Positions 27,745 to 37,682 are shown, numbered from the stretch's first letter. The stretch is 64,000 nucleotides of DNA from Aestuariibaculum sp. M13 (GCF_024723255.1 NZ_JANIAC010000003.1:124001-188000); one strand, 5' to 3'. Notes: generated from the letters alone by a model not told the origin. Made by a program: numbers and translations.

Positions 27745-30096
27745 TTAAAACCTTACTCTAAAACTCACGTTAGGCGTGATGCCTAACGAATGATTTTCAA
27801 CTTTGTTTACATTATTGGCAGCGTCTAAAGTATAGTAGCTGTTAATGATGTTACTATGATTTAAAAGGTTCCATATAGAAGCGCCAACCGTGGCTTTAGC
27901 TGCATCTGAAATATTAAAAGCATACGTTGCGGAACAATCGGTTCGTAAATAATCTTTAAGGTTTGAACTATTGGGGCTTGCATATGTAATTACATCGTCA
28001 TCCGGACTGTCGGTAATGTCGGGTTCTGTGGTTGGTTTTCCAGAATGCCAGTTAACACCTAAGGCAAATTTAAAATTATGATTGGTATAGGTTCCTGCAA
28101 AAGAAATGGCGTGTCTGATGTCGGTATTATTCGGGAATGATTGTCCATTGTTTAAACTATCGAAAGTATAGTCGTTAATGCTGTAAGAATAGGAAACCCA
28201 TGAACTCACCGTATTTCCAAACTGTTTATTAATTAGTACATCTAAACCTTTAATATCGTAGCTTCCTAAAGCATGCACAAACTGATACTGGTTTTGAAAT
28301 CCCTGACTTCGGGTAGTAATGCCGTCTATCTTTTTTAAGTAAGTTTCCAGACTAATGAGTAATTCGTTTTTGTTATAATGAATTCCGGTAGATATTTGTT
28401 TGCTCTTTAAAATTGGTACTGGAAAAATAGTCTGATTATCCTTTGTAGTGATTTCTGTATAATTGTTTGCTAAAACCCATCGACGTTTTTCAATACCTAA
28501 AAAATCGTTTTGTAAATCGATAATTTGCGTAGTAGTCTGGCTTTTTAACTCTCCAAGAATCTCCAGTCTGAAGTTGTTTAAAAACCGTTGACTAAAACTT
28601 AATCGTGGTTCAATTAAAACTTTGTCGAATTTAGGAAAGTAGTTTAAGCGCCCGCCAAAATGAAGTTTGGTTTGTGCATTATTAGATAAATATTGGGTTT
28701 CGGCATAAGCCGCATGACTACGAATGACTTCTTTAATATAACTTCTGAAATAAGGATTGTTAACATCCTCTAAATTACTGATGCCAACTTCTGTAAATTG
28801 ATAACCTCCCTTAATTTTAAACTGGTAATTCGGGGTGTAATTAATATCCAATTTAACAGAGCCATCGTAAACTTCATTTTCCTGAATCAGGCGTTGGTTA
28901 TTAATAATGTCAAAATTGATGGCATCTAAATCGTAGTTGGAAACATAAATTTGAGAAGTGGTCGAAAATCTTTCATTCCAATCTCTGGTATAGGTGACAC
29001 TGGCTGCTAAGTTTTCTTGTCTTAAACTGCTGTTTAAGGCTTCGTCTCTATTGTTATTGGTAGATTGCTCGTCGTAATTTAAAAAGTTATTTACATTCAA
29101 AAAATGAAAACGGATTTTGTCCTTTTCTGTGATGTTGTAAAGAAATTTTAAAGCCACATCGTAGAAATAGAACTTTTCGTTTTGCGAAATTGAATTAGAA
29201 CTTGAGGTATTGGTTAAATCGGAATCCTGAAAAATGCGTTTAAAGTATTGGTCGTAGGTTGGTGTGGCAATTAAATCGGTAAGTGAGCGTCTGCTGGATA
29301 TTTGTACCTCTGTTTTTTTTGATAGTGGAATTTTCGCAAATGCATCGGCATTAATCAGGTTAAAGCCAAGTCCTGCTTTAAATTCGTTATCAATAGTATT
29401 GGGTAATTTCATGTCGATAACGCTGGAAATACCATCGCCATATCTGGCACTGCTTCCGTTTTTGTAAACGTTTATTTTCTCGGTTGTATAGGGGTTGAAA
29501 GCCGAAATTAATCCGAAAAAATGACCTGACTGATACATTTTAATGCCGTCCCAAAGAAAGAGGTTCTGGTCGTGAGTGCCGCCTCGAATATTGATGTTGG
29601 AAACTGTTTCATCGGTACTTATAATTCCGGGAAGTGCCTGGATGGTTTGTAATACATCGGGTTCTATTAATCCGGGAAGAATGCCAAAGGCTTCTGTGTT
29701 TATGGTAATGGCACCGTCATTTAGTTTTTCTATACCATTGGTAAGATACTTTGAAACAATAATTTCATCAAGACGCTGTACTTTGAAAGAAGATTCTTCA
29801 GATACGATACGCTCTTTAATGGCAACAAACCGAGAATCTAAAATTTCAAACTCTAATGAGGTTTGAATATTTAAAAGGTCTAATGCATCTTGTAAGCTCA
29901 GGTCTTTAGAAGGTAAAGGAGCTGCTTTTTCTTTTATGGAAGCATCGGCATACGAGAAACTAATGTTGTAGCGCTCTTCAAGAATTTTTAAAATAGAAAA
30001 AAGAGATTGCTTTTCTTGATGGGTTTGTCCGTTAACCGGTAAAAACATCAAAAAACATAATCCGTAAATAATAGAAAGTATAAAGTTTCTATTCAC
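27745..30096 (-). CDS. TonB-dependent outer-membrane receptor with N-terminal STN signalling domain
   Basis: 783 residues: signal peptide (about 1-23), STN/secretin-like domain (about 30-92, LSLQDALDLLN), then the plug (about 105-235; INIRGGTHDQNLFLWDGIKMY) and a beta-barrel ending in aromatic Phe (VSFRVRF). The STN domain is the part that contacts FecR in FecA-type signalling. Start is GTG at 30096, overlapping the FecR-like stop by eight bases. Ligand unknown; there is no SusD partner, so it is not a standard polysaccharide locus. Confidence 0.9.
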   Translation of the reverse strand: MNRNFILSIIYGLCFLMFLPVNGQTHQEKQSLFSILKILEERYNISFSYADASIKEKAAPLPSKDLSLQDALDLLNIQTSLEFEILDSRFVAIKERIVSEESSFKVQRLDEIIVSKYLTNGIEKLNDGAITINTEAFGILPGLIEPDVLQTIQALPGIISTDETVSNINIRGGTHDQNLFLWDGIKMYQSGHFFGLISAFNPYTTEKINVYKNGSSARYGDGISSVIDMKLPNTIDNEFKAGLGFNLINADAFAKIPLSKKTEVQISSRRSLTDLIATPTYDQYFKRIFQDSDLTNTSSSNSISQNEKFYFYDVALKFLYNITEKDKIRFHFLNVNNFLNYDEQSTNNNRDEALNSSLRQENLAASVTYTRDWNERFSTTSQIYVSNYDLDAINFDIINNQRLIQENEVYDGSVKLDINYTPNYQFKIKGGYQFTEVGISNLEDVNNPYFRSYIKEVIRSHAAYAETQYLSNNAQTKLHFGGRLNYFPKFDKVLIEPRLSFSQRFLNNFRLEILGELKSQTTTQIIDLQNDFLGIEKRRWVLANNYTEITTKDNQTIFPVPILKSKQISTGIHYNKNELLISLETYLKKIDGITTRSQGFQNQYQFVHALGSYDIKGLDVLINKQFGNTVSSWVSYSYSINDYTFDSLNNGQSFPNNTDIRHAISFAGTYTNHNFKFALGVNWHSGKPTTEPDITDSPDDDVITYASPNSSNLKDYLRTDCSATYAFNISDAAKATVGASIWNLLNHSNIINSYYTLDAANNVNKVENHSLGITPNVSFRVRF

Positions 30097-30985
30097 CTTT
30101 TAATGTTATAGTATTGTTTGTTTTACTATAGGTTATATGTAACGGTACGGTGATAGATTTTAGTGCAATATCTAAATTATTATGGGTGAAACTACCAGAA
30201 AATAATTGGTTTTCATCTATGTTTAATAGTTTCATGTTCACGCCGTATTGTCTTTCGAATTCTGTAATAACTTGTTTGTAAGGTAAACTTTTAAAGGTAC
30301 TTTCATTATTTAACCACGAAGGTTCTAGGTTTTTTTCTTTTTCTTTAGCAATAAATTTCCCGTTTAGAATTAAAAAACTGTCACCAGGTTTTAATTTAGT
30401 CTCTTGTGAATTGTAAGTCACTCCAACTAAACCTTCGTAGCAAATAACTTCAAAAAACTGTTCACGTTGTTTAACGTTAAACTGTGTACCATATACGGTA
30501 ATAGTACCGGTTTTGGTTTTTACATGAAACAAAGACCCTTTAGAAACTTTAAAAAAAGCTTCTCCAGAAAGGTTGACTTCGCGTTCATTTTTCCAATCAC
30601 TTTTATTAAAAACTAAAGTCGATTTGGCATTTAAGTTTACAACAGATTGGTCGGGTAGTTCTATAAATGTTTTTTCAGCTAAATCGGTGGTGTAGGTTGT
30701 GTCTAAAGTAGTTGTGTAGTAATATAAACTGAAACAAATAGCTAATACCGCGGCAACCCGAACCATGTATTTTGTCCAAGGAGTTGTTGTTTTTTTCGAA
30801 CTGTTAATTGTGTTTAAAACCTGATCTAAAGCTTCAGCCGTATTGTATTCTTCAGATTTAAAGCTCAGTAAGGCTTTGTTCAACTGAATTAAATCTTCAT
30901 AATCTTCAAGCTTTTTAAAGGCTTCAAGTTCCTGATTGTTCAGTTCGTTATTTAACCATTTCGATATTAATTGTTCTCTATCCAT
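30089..30985 (-). CDS. FecR-family anti-sigma/sigma regulator
   Basis: 298 residues: cytoplasmic N-terminus (1-75), one membrane helix about 78-98, then the FecR periplasmic domain (FIELPDQSVVNLNAKSTL, GEAFFKVSK, VYGTQFNV) and a C-terminal DUF4974-like segment (FSGSFTHNNLDIALKSI). It should relay receptor occupancy to the sigma factor encoded just upstream. Confidence 0.92.
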   Translation of the reverse strand: MDREQLISKWLNNELNNQELEAFKKLEDYEDLIQLNKALLSFKSEEYNTAEALDQVLNTINSSKKTTTPWTKYMVRVAAVLAICFSLYYYTTTLDTTYTTDLAEKTFIELPDQSVVNLNAKSTLVFNKSDWKNEREVNLSGEAFFKVSKGSLFHVKTKTGTITVYGTQFNVKQREQFFEVICYEGLVGVTYNSQETKLKPGDSFLILNGKFIAKEKEKNLEPSWLNNESTFKSLPYKQVITEFERQYGVNMKLLNIDENQLFSGSFTHNNLDIALKSITVPLHITYSKTNNTITLKGE

Positions 30986-31054
30986 AATTCCTTATTCGTC
31001 TATATAACAGTTAACTATTGTTTTTTCCTACCCTAAAAACTAAAATTTTTAAGA

Positions 31055-31570
31055 TTACAGTTCTTTAATGTCTTTTCTCAATTTTTCAAGAGCGCCGTAA
31101 ATGCGTTTTTCAACGGCTTTTGTTGATATGTCTAAAATCTCGGCTATTTCCTTAAATCGCTTGCCTTCAATTCTATTCATTAAAAAGGCTTCACGCTGAG
31201 CATCTGTTAAATTGGCTAAGGCGAGCTGAACTTTTTTACGGTATTCATCCTCCTGCATTAAAAATTCAGGATTTTCATTAGTATAATGTGTAGGTTTTGT
31301 TCCTTGATATTTTAATATCACTTTTTGGTGTGCAGCTTCATTCAGCATTAAGTTGTTTGCGGTAGTAAATACAAAGCTCTTGGCTTTTTCTGGAGTAACT
31401 TTTCCGCAGTTTTCCCAGAGTTTTACAAAAGCCTCCTGTACTTTATCTTTTGGGTTAAGTTGCTCTCCGAATTTATAATATAAAAAGTTGTGTAAATCTT
31501 TGGCGTATTTATTAAAAATGGAAGAAAACAAACGTTCTTCGCATATATTATCCTGTATCGATTTTGGCAT
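31055..31570 (-). CDS. ECF sigma factor, FecI-like
   Basis: 171 residues with region 2 (YAKDLHNFLYYKFGE, KDKVQEAFVKLWEN) and region 4 (EGKRFKEIAEILDISTKAVEKRIYGALEKL). Bacteroidota FecI-type. First gene of a sigma-FecR-receptor trio on one strand, so autoregulation is likely. A divergent lipoprotein gene starts 112 bp away and is a candidate target. Confidence 0.92.
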   Translation of the reverse strand: MPKSIQDNICEERLFSSIFNKYAKDLHNFLYYKFGEQLNPKDKVQEAFVKLWENCGKVTPEKAKSFVFTTANNLMLNEAAHQKVILKYQGTKPTHYTNENPEFLMQEDEYRKKVQLALANLTDAQREAFLMNRIEGKRFKEIAEILDISTKAVEKRIYGALEKLRKDIKEL

Positions 31571-31682
31571 ATTCCCTTGAACTTGGAGTAACTAAAATAA
31601 AAAAAAAGAATATACAGGGTAGGAATTTTTAAAGTTAACTTGTTCTATTACCAAAAGCTATGATCAACCAAAATTACATATC

Positions 31683-33434
31683 ATGAAAACTAAACTAAAA
31701 TTATTACTACTACTGTCTTTTTTTGCCCTTTCCCTAATGACGTCTTGCCAGGATGAAGTTGTCGATATTACAACTGCCGAAGAATCTGAAGCTATTGCAG
31801 CAAATTCGGAGTTGGCTGTATTAATTGAAGCAACTTCAACTAAAGACGGATCTATGGACAATATTATTGATAGAGCCAGCTGTTTAACGGTTGGGTTGCC
31901 AATAACGGTGTCGGTTCATGGTTTGGAAATTAAAATAGATTCAACCGAAGATTATAAAATTATAGCCGCTTTATTTAAGGAGTTCGATTACGATTATAGT
32001 GACTTGGAGATTTTCTTTCCCATTACTGTAACGACCTCTAACTTCACTGAAATTACTATTGAATCTAAAGCTGCTCTAATCGAGTTGGCAAAGGAATGCC
32101 GTGGAGAAAATGAAGATGATGATGATATTGAGTGTATCGATTTTCAATACCCTATTTCTTTTTCCGTTTACGATACGCGATCTCAGGCTATCGATGTGGT
32201 GACTATTGAAAGCGACAGAGCCATGTATCGATTTATTCATAGAGTGCGAGAAGGCGAAGTATTTGCGAGTTTAAACTTTCCTGTGACTATGGTTTTGGGA
32301 GATGGAACAACCATAGAAGTGAATAATAATCTGGCATTGAGAAATGCGATGAGAGAGGCTAAAAATGCCTGCGATGAAGATGATGACAACGATTATGGAG
32401 ATACCGATTTCACTAAAGAGCGTTTAGATAATTTATTACAAACCTGTCCATGGGTGGTGTATGAGTTTGAAAGAAATGAAGATAATTTAGTTGAAAAGTA
32501 TCACGAGTATGCCATAGTATTTAAAGCTGAAAACATTGTGCAGGTGCGCACCAGAGGAGGTGATACCTTAACAGGAACCTGGTCTACGCGTGTTACAGAT
32601 AATGGAGCCTTGATAAAGTTAGAGTTTGATACTTTAGTAGATTTTAGTTTGGAATGGTTTGTTTACGATTTAGAATACGGAAGAATTAAATTATATCAGG
32701 CCGGAGGTAATCGTGTCATATTAAAGAAAAACTGTGACATTGTTTTCGATTATACTAAAGAACGCATTGAGAATTATTTACAGGAATGTTACTGGCGTGT
32801 AGAGCGTTTAAATGTTGAAGGTGTAGATAATGAAAATGAATACATAGGAACACCATTAAAATTCTATGCTGAAAATCTTGTGAAACTTCGCATAAATGGT
32901 GAGCTTGTTGAAGGCACCTATCAGGTGACTGCCGTTGATACAGGTTTTATGTTGCAGATAGCTTTTGAAGGTCGACCAAATTTAAATCTGGAATGGTTAA
33001 TAACTTTCCTTGAACCAGGATTAATCAAATTAGAGAATGATAGTAATAAAATGGTGTTGAAAAGACACTGTCCGGAGCTTGACGTGGATTTAAAAAATAT
33101 TGACGCCTTATTAATTGTTGGCGATTGGGAAGTTGCTAAATACCAGGATGGAGATGTCGATAAAACTTCAGATTACAGCAACTTTACTTTGAATTTTATG
33201 GTTTCAGGTCGTGTAACAGCAACCGATTTAGAGGCTAATGTTATTAACGGATCGTGGTTAGCTTATCGTTATGAAGGGTTATTCCTGGGGATGCGCTTTG
33301 AGGAAACCGAGCCTTTTGCAGTGTTAAATCATCGTTGGAGAATTAAAGAAATGTCAACAACACGAATAGAATTAAAAGATTTAAGTGCTTCTGGTGCAGT
33401 AGAACGCATTTTAGTATTGGAAAAGAGAAATTAA
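31683..33434 (+). CDS. Multi-repeat surface lipoprotein of unknown function
   Basis: 583 residues. Signal peptide with lipobox LMTSC (C22). Two repeats of about 75 residues follow (C67-C139 and C151-C230), each with PITVSV/PISFSV, a TIES-type strand and a closing Cys. Acidic linkers lie at 142-150 and 231-242. Then come three repeats of about 105 residues (about 243-351, 358-463, 470-583), the first two opening TKER(L/I)xNxLQxC and all sharing a W(x)V core, a SLEW/NLEW strand and a VILKKNC/MVLKRHC end. No enzyme motif is visible. Divergent from the ECF/FecR/receptor trio, so it may be its secreted partner or target. Confidence 0.7.
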   Translation: MKTKLKLLLLLSFFALSLMTSCQDEVVDITTAEESEAIAANSELAVLIEATSTKDGSMDNIIDRASCLTVGLPITVSVHGLEIKIDSTEDYKIIAALFKEFDYDYSDLEIFFPITVTTSNFTEITIESKAALIELAKECRGENEDDDDIECIDFQYPISFSVYDTRSQAIDVVTIESDRAMYRFIHRVREGEVFASLNFPVTMVLGDGTTIEVNNNLALRNAMREAKNACDEDDDNDYGDTDFTKERLDNLLQTCPWVVYEFERNEDNLVEKYHEYAIVFKAENIVQVRTRGGDTLTGTWSTRVTDNGALIKLEFDTLVDFSLEWFVYDLEYGRIKLYQAGGNRVILKKNCDIVFDYTKERIENYLQECYWRVERLNVEGVDNENEYIGTPLKFYAENLVKLRINGELVEGTYQVTAVDTGFMLQIAFEGRPNLNLEWLITFLEPGLIKLENDSNKMVLKRHCPELDVDLKNIDALLIVGDWEVAKYQDGDVDKTSDYSNFTLNFMVSGRVTATDLEANVINGSWLAYRYEGLFLGMRFEETEPFAVLNHRWRIKEMSTTRIELKDLSASGAVERILVLEKRN

Positions 33435-33507
33435 TTCTGCTACAGTTGAAAGTGCAACTTGTTTGTTTAAGTTAGTAGGTTAATTATTTAAGGAAGCTTT
33501 CAACGGA

Positions 33508-33548
33508 AAAGGGCTGTCAAAATATGTATTTTGGTAGTCCTTTTTTTT
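33508..33548 (+). terminator. Terminator after the lipoprotein gene
   Basis: GGGCTGTCAAAAT pairs with ATTTTGGTAGTCC (with G-U pairs), loop ATGT, then T8. Confidence 0.75.
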
Positions 33549-33595
33549 GTTCCATATTTTGTATAAGTATACTTCTATAATACACAGCAAATCAC

Positions 33596-33603
33596 TAAAT
33601 TTG
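33596..33603 (+). promoter_or_regulatory. Probable ffh -7 box
   Basis: TAAATTTG, perfect TAnnTTTG, 26 bases before the ATG; no obvious -33 TTG. Confidence 0.5.
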
Positions 33604-33629
33604 CACTTCTTAAAATTTCAATAACAATT

Positions 33630-34958
33630 ATGTTTAATAATTTAAGCGATAAATTAGATAAAGCCTTACACGTTCTTAAAGGACACGGAAGTATTACAGA
33701 AGTAAACGTTGCAGAGACTTTAAAGGAAGTAAGACGTGCTTTACTGGATGCCGATGTTAACTTTAAAATAGCAAAACAGTTTACAAATACCGTTAAGGAA
33801 AAAGCACTGGGGCAAAATGTATTAACGACATTACAGCCTGGGCAATTAATGGTTAAAATCGTAAAAGACGAGTTAACCGAATTAATGGGAGGTGATGCCG
33901 AAGGAATCAACTTGTCAGGTACACCAAGTGTTATTTTAATGTCAGGTTTACAAGGTTCTGGTAAAACAACCTTTTCTGGTAAGCTTGCTAATTATCTAAA
34001 AAATAAGAAAACAAAGAAACCTTTATTAGTAGCCTGTGACGTGTATCGTCCTGCTGCAATCGACCAGTTACATGTTGTTGGTGAGCAGATAGGTGTAGAG
34101 GTTTTTAGCGATAAAGGAAATCAAGATCCGGTAGCTATTGCTCAGGCAGGTATTGCACATGCCAAAGCCAACGGACATAACGTGGTGATTATAGATACCG
34201 CTGGTCGTTTAGCTGTTGATGAGGCCATGATGACCGAAATCTCAAATATTCACGCAGCTATTAAACCACAGGAAACCTTATTTGTTGTAGATTCTATGAC
34301 AGGTCAGGATGCTGTGAACACCGCGAAAGCCTTCAACGATGTATTGAATTTCGACGGGGTTATCCTTACTAAATTAGACGGTGATACACGTGGTGGTGCG
34401 GCTATTTCTATTAAATCGGTAGTGAATAAACCAATTAAGTTTATTGGTACTGGTGAGAAAATGGAAGCGATCGATGTGTTCTATCCGTCACGTATGGCAG
34501 ATCGTATCCTTGGTATGGGAGACGTGGTGTCGTTAGTAGAGCGTGCACAAGAGCAGTTTGATGAAGAGGAAGCACGTAAGCTTCAAAAGAAAATTGCTAA
34601 AAACCAGTTTGGTTTTGACGATTTCTTAAATCAGATTCAGCAAATCAAGAAAATGGGTAACATGAAGGACCTTATGGGCATGATACCTGGTGCAGGAAAA
34701 ATGTTGAAAGATGTCGATATTGATGATGATGCCTTTAAAGGCATTGAAGCCATCATTTATTCAATGACACCTGAAGAAAGAACCAATCCTTCAATCATCA
34801 ATGCGAGCAGAAAAAAACGTATTGGTAAAGGATCTGGTACTTCAGTACAACAAGTTAATCAGCTTTTAAAGCAATTCGACCAAATGAGCAAAATGATGAA
34901 GATGATGCAGGGTGGTGGTGCTAAAAAGATGATGAGCATGATGCGAGGCATGCGTTAA
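33630..34958 (+). CDS. ffh: Signal recognition particle protein Ffh
   Basis: 442 residues. N domain (1-85), GTPase G domain with SGLQGSGKTTFSGKL, DTAGR, TKLDGDTRGG, then a methionine-rich M domain that binds 4.5S RNA and signal peptides (ending in MMSMMRGMR). Delivers nascent membrane proteins to FtsY and Sec. Followed 50 bp later by folD, probably co-transcribed. Confidence 0.97.
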   Translation: MFNNLSDKLDKALHVLKGHGSITEVNVAETLKEVRRALLDADVNFKIAKQFTNTVKEKALGQNVLTTLQPGQLMVKIVKDELTELMGGDAEGINLSGTPSVILMSGLQGSGKTTFSGKLANYLKNKKTKKPLLVACDVYRPAAIDQLHVVGEQIGVEVFSDKGNQDPVAIAQAGIAHAKANGHNVVIIDTAGRLAVDEAMMTEISNIHAAIKPQETLFVVDSMTGQDAVNTAKAFNDVLNFDGVILTKLDGDTRGGAAISIKSVVNKPIKFIGTGEKMEAIDVFYPSRMADRILGMGDVVSLVERAQEQFDEEEARKLQKKIAKNQFGFDDFLNQIQQIKKMGNMKDLMGMIPGAGKMLKDVDIDDDAFKGIEAIIYSMTPEERTNPSIINASRKKRIGKGSGTSVQQVNQLLKQFDQMSKMMKMMQGGGAKKMMSMMRGMR

Positions 34959-35008
34959 TAGTAAATTTTAAGAACATTTATAATAAACAAGCAAGCAAAA
35001 TCTGAAAT

Positions 35009-35884
35009 ATGACAATTTTAGACGGAAAAAAAGTAAGTAACGATATTAAAGAGGAAATCGCGGTAGAAGTGAGCAACATGGTTGCCAATGGCGAAAAGGT
35101 ACCTCATTTAGCAGCGATTTTAGTAGGAACAGATGGTGCAAGTATGACTTACGTGAATGCTAAAGTAAAAGCTTGTGAAAAAATAGGATTTAATTCAACG
35201 TTAATAGACTTACCTGAGGAAACAACTGAGGAAGTTTTATTACAGAAAATACACGAATTAAATACCAATGACGATATCGACGGATTTATCGTTCAGCTAC
35301 CATTACCTAAGCACATCGACGAGCAAAAGGTATTAATGGCTATCGATCCAGATAAAGATGTAGATGGTTTCCATCCAACAAATGTTGGTAGAATGGCATT
35401 AGATTTACCAACTTTCCTTCCGGCAACACCATTTGGAATCATGGAATTATTAGAGCGTTACAATGTAGAAACCTCTGGTAAAAATGTGGTCGTGATGGGA
35501 CGTAGTCATATTGTTGGTCGCCCAATGAGTATTTTAATGAGTCAAAAGCGTAAGGCAGGTGATGCAACAGTTACTGTTGTACACAGTCGTACGAAGAACT
35601 TAGCTGAGATTACTCGTGGTGCAGATATAATTGTAGCTGCTATTGGTATCTCAGAATACTTAACTGGCGATATGGTTAAAGATGGTGTAGTTGTTATTGA
35701 TGTTGGAATTACTCGCGTACCAGACGAAACTAAAAAAGCGGGTTACCGTTTAGCTGGTGATGTCGATTTTTCAAGTGTAAGCCCTAAAGCAAGTTTTATT
35801 ACCCCGGTACCTGGTGGTGTAGGACCAATGACGATTGCCATGCTTCTTAAAAACACATTATTAGCAAGAGAAAGACACGCATAG
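35009..35884 (+). CDS. folD: Methylenetetrahydrofolate dehydrogenase/cyclohydrolase
   Basis: 291 residues, full length. [14 protein letters not shown] carries the catalytic Lys, VQLPLPKH and the NADP-binding [14 protein letters not shown] are present, and the end [13 protein letters not shown] is diagnostic. Interconverts methylene- and formyl-THF in one-carbon metabolism. Ends before a strong terminator. Confidence 0.97.
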   Translation: MTILDGKKVSNDIKEEIAVEVSNMVANGEKVPHLAAILVGTDGASMTYVNAKVKACEKIGFNSTLIDLPEETTEEVLLQKIHELNTNDDIDGFIVQLPLPKHIDEQKVLMAIDPDKDVDGFHPTNVGRMALDLPTFLPATPFGIMELLERYNVETSGKNVVVMGRSHIVGRPMSILMSQKRKAGDATVTVVHSRTKNLAEITRGADIIVAAIGISEYLTGDMVKDGVVVIDVGITRVPDETKKAGYRLAGDVDFSSVSPKASFITPVPGGVGPMTIAMLLKNTLLARERHA

Positions 35885-35904
35885 ATAATATCTTTATTGA
35901 AAAT

Positions 35905-35942
35905 AAAAAAAGCAGCATTTTTTTAAATGCTGCTTTTTTTTT
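35905..35942 (+). terminator. ffh-folD terminator
   Basis: AAAAGCAGCATTT pairs with AAATGCTGCTTTT around a short T loop, followed by a T9 tract. Confidence 0.88.
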
Positions 35943-36093
35943 GTGCGGTCACTTGTCTATTTTCTCCTTTTGGGGAATGAAGATGTGAATCGATTAATAT
36001 CTATTATCTGTATTTTAAATAACGGCTGCCAGATAGGAAAAAATAAAAGCAATTTTTCTGCTTTTTGTCATAATTTTAAAAATGTTTATATCC

Positions 36094-36101
36094 TAGTTTT
36101 G
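36094..36101 (+). promoter_or_regulatory. Probable -7 box of the acetate transporter gene
   Basis: TAGTTTTG, perfect consensus, 30 bases before the ATG. A TTG at 36065-36067 is 26 bases upstream, slightly beyond the usual spacing. Confidence 0.55.
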
Positions 36102-36131
36102 CCGCCAATTTTAATTATTTAATAGTTCAAT

Positions 36132-36701
36132 ATGAGCAACAATAAATTAGCAAATCCGGCTGTAGTTGGATTGTCCGGTTTTGGTTTAACCACATTATTA
36201 TTACAATTTCATAACCTTGGTTTTTCTGGTTTGGGTCCTGTTTTGTCCATGGGCCTTATTTTTGGAGGATTGGCGCAGTTTATAGCAGGTTTTATGGAGC
36301 AAAAAACAGGAAATAACTTCGGTTTTGCAGCATTTACAACTTATGGTGCATTTTGGATTGGTTTGGGTATCATTTGGATTTTAAACCACTTAGGTGTTTA
36401 TGAAACAACTTCTTTTGAAACAGGTTTGTATTTACTGGGATTTACTTTTTTAACAGCTATATTCTGGGTAGGATCTTTATATATTCATTCAGCCATGGCT
36501 GTTACATTTACAACTTTATTGATTGGTTTTATTCTTTTAGATCTGGGGCATTTTGGTTTTCCAGTAATGAATAAAGTTGCAGCTGTTGTTTTAATTATTT
36601 GCGCACTTTCTGCCTGGTATATGATGGCTGTCATCATATTGAATGATGTTAGTGGAAAAGAATTGTTGAAGAACGGAAAGGCCTGGATTAGTAAGAAGTA
36701 A
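36132..36701 (+). CDS. Acetate uptake transporter (GPR1/FUN34/SatP family)
   Basis: 189 residues, six predicted membrane helices. The family signature is at the N-terminus (NPAVVGLSGFGLTTLLLQFHN). Members take up acetate or succinate with protons as hexameric channels. A monocistronic gene; the next gene is convergent. Confidence 0.9.
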   Translation: MSNNKLANPAVVGLSGFGLTTLLLQFHNLGFSGLGPVLSMGLIFGGLAQFIAGFMEQKTGNNFGFAAFTTYGAFWIGLGIIWILNHLGVYETTSFETGLYLLGFTFLTAIFWVGSLYIHSAMAVTFTTLLIGFILLDLGHFGFPVMNKVAAVVLIICALSAWYMMAVIILNDVSGKELLKNGKAWISKK

Positions 36702-36729
36702 ATACTTTGTTAACCTGATTTTACCTGTG

Positions 36730-36795
36730 CTGAATTTATTTCAGTATTTCAGAATCTAAAATACGTGCTGATGCCAGATTCTGAAATAAATTCAG
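36730..36795. repeat. Imperfect inverted repeat with an 8-bp duplication in one arm
   Basis: The right arm, AGATTCTGAAATAAATTCAG (36776-36795), is the exact complement of the left arm once one copy of TATTTCAG, present twice in tandem at 36737-36752, is removed. Spacer about 18 bp. It lies between convergent genes and looks like a REP-type palindrome of Bacteroidota; it has no T tract, so it is not a standard terminator. Confidence 0.65.
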
Positions 36796-36824
36796 AATGA
36801 CAGCAATAAAAATAAGTAGGGTTT

Positions 36825-37640
36825 TTAACGCTTTCTACGTTTCGGTTGCCTTTTGTCGTTTTGTTGCGGTCTTTCAGAAGTTGTGCCAGAACGTCTGTCT
36901 GTTTTTGGTTTGAAGACTTTAGTTGAGGTGCTAATGAGTTTATTTAATTCGGCGAACTCTTCTTTGGTCAATTCACGGTATTCTCCAACAGGTGTGTCCA
37001 GTTTAATGTTCATGATACGAACACGTTTCAGAGTCTGTACTTCGTAATTTAAATACGCACACATACGACGGATTTGTCGGTTTAGTCCTTGGGTAAGTAT
37101 AATTTTAAATTCGTAAGTGCTTAGCTTTTCTACTTTACATTTGTTGGTGGTTTTCTTTAAATCTTCTAAATAAATCCCACCTGCCATACGCTCAATAAAG
37201 GTTTGCGAAATAGGTTTGTCTACCGATACAATATATTCTTTTTCATGGTTATTGCTGGCACGGAGAATTTTGTTCACAATATCGCCATCGTCGGTTAAAA
37301 GAATTAAACCTTCACTAGGTTTATCTAATCGCCCAATAGGAAAGATGCGTTTCGGGTAGTTTAAATAATCGATAATGTTGTCTTTTTCAACGCTGGTGTC
37401 CGTAGTACACACAATGCCCACTGGTTTGTTGAAAGCCAGATATACAAAGCTTTCTTTGGTGTTTTTTACTTCATTACCATCTACGCAAACCACATCGCCC
37501 GGTGCAATTTTAGTACCCATTTCAGGAACACTGCCGTTTATAGTTACACGACCGGCATCAATAAGTTTATCGGCTTCTCGGCGTGAGCAGTATCCAATTT
37601 CACTTAAATATTTATTAATACGTTTTAATTCTTCCGACAT
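36825..37640 (-). CDS. rluF: 23S rRNA pseudouridine synthase, RluF type
   Basis: 271 residues. An S4 RNA-binding domain (INKYLSEIGYCSRREADKLI) precedes the RsuA/RluB/E/F catalytic domain; the catalytic Asp is in IGRLDKPSEGLILLT. GLNRQIRRMCAYLNYEVQ is typical of RluF. The last 30 residues are a basic, disordered tail (RRSGTTSERPQ...KRRKR), common in Bacteroidota homologues. RluF versus RluB is judged by motif only. Confidence 0.88.
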   Translation of the reverse strand: MSEELKRINKYLSEIGYCSRREADKLIDAGRVTINGSVPEMGTKIAPGDVVCVDGNEVKNTKESFVYLAFNKPVGIVCTTDTSVEKDNIIDYLNYPKRIFPIGRLDKPSEGLILLTDDGDIVNKILRASNNHEKEYIVSVDKPISQTFIERMAGGIYLEDLKKTTNKCKVEKLSTYEFKIILTQGLNRQIRRMCAYLNYEVQTLKRVRIMNIKLDTPVGEYRELTKEEFAELNKLISTSTKVFKPKTDRRSGTTSERPQQNDKRQPKRRKR

Positions 37641-37682
37641 GGTCTTGAGATAATGAATTTAGGGAGCAAAAATACAACAATT

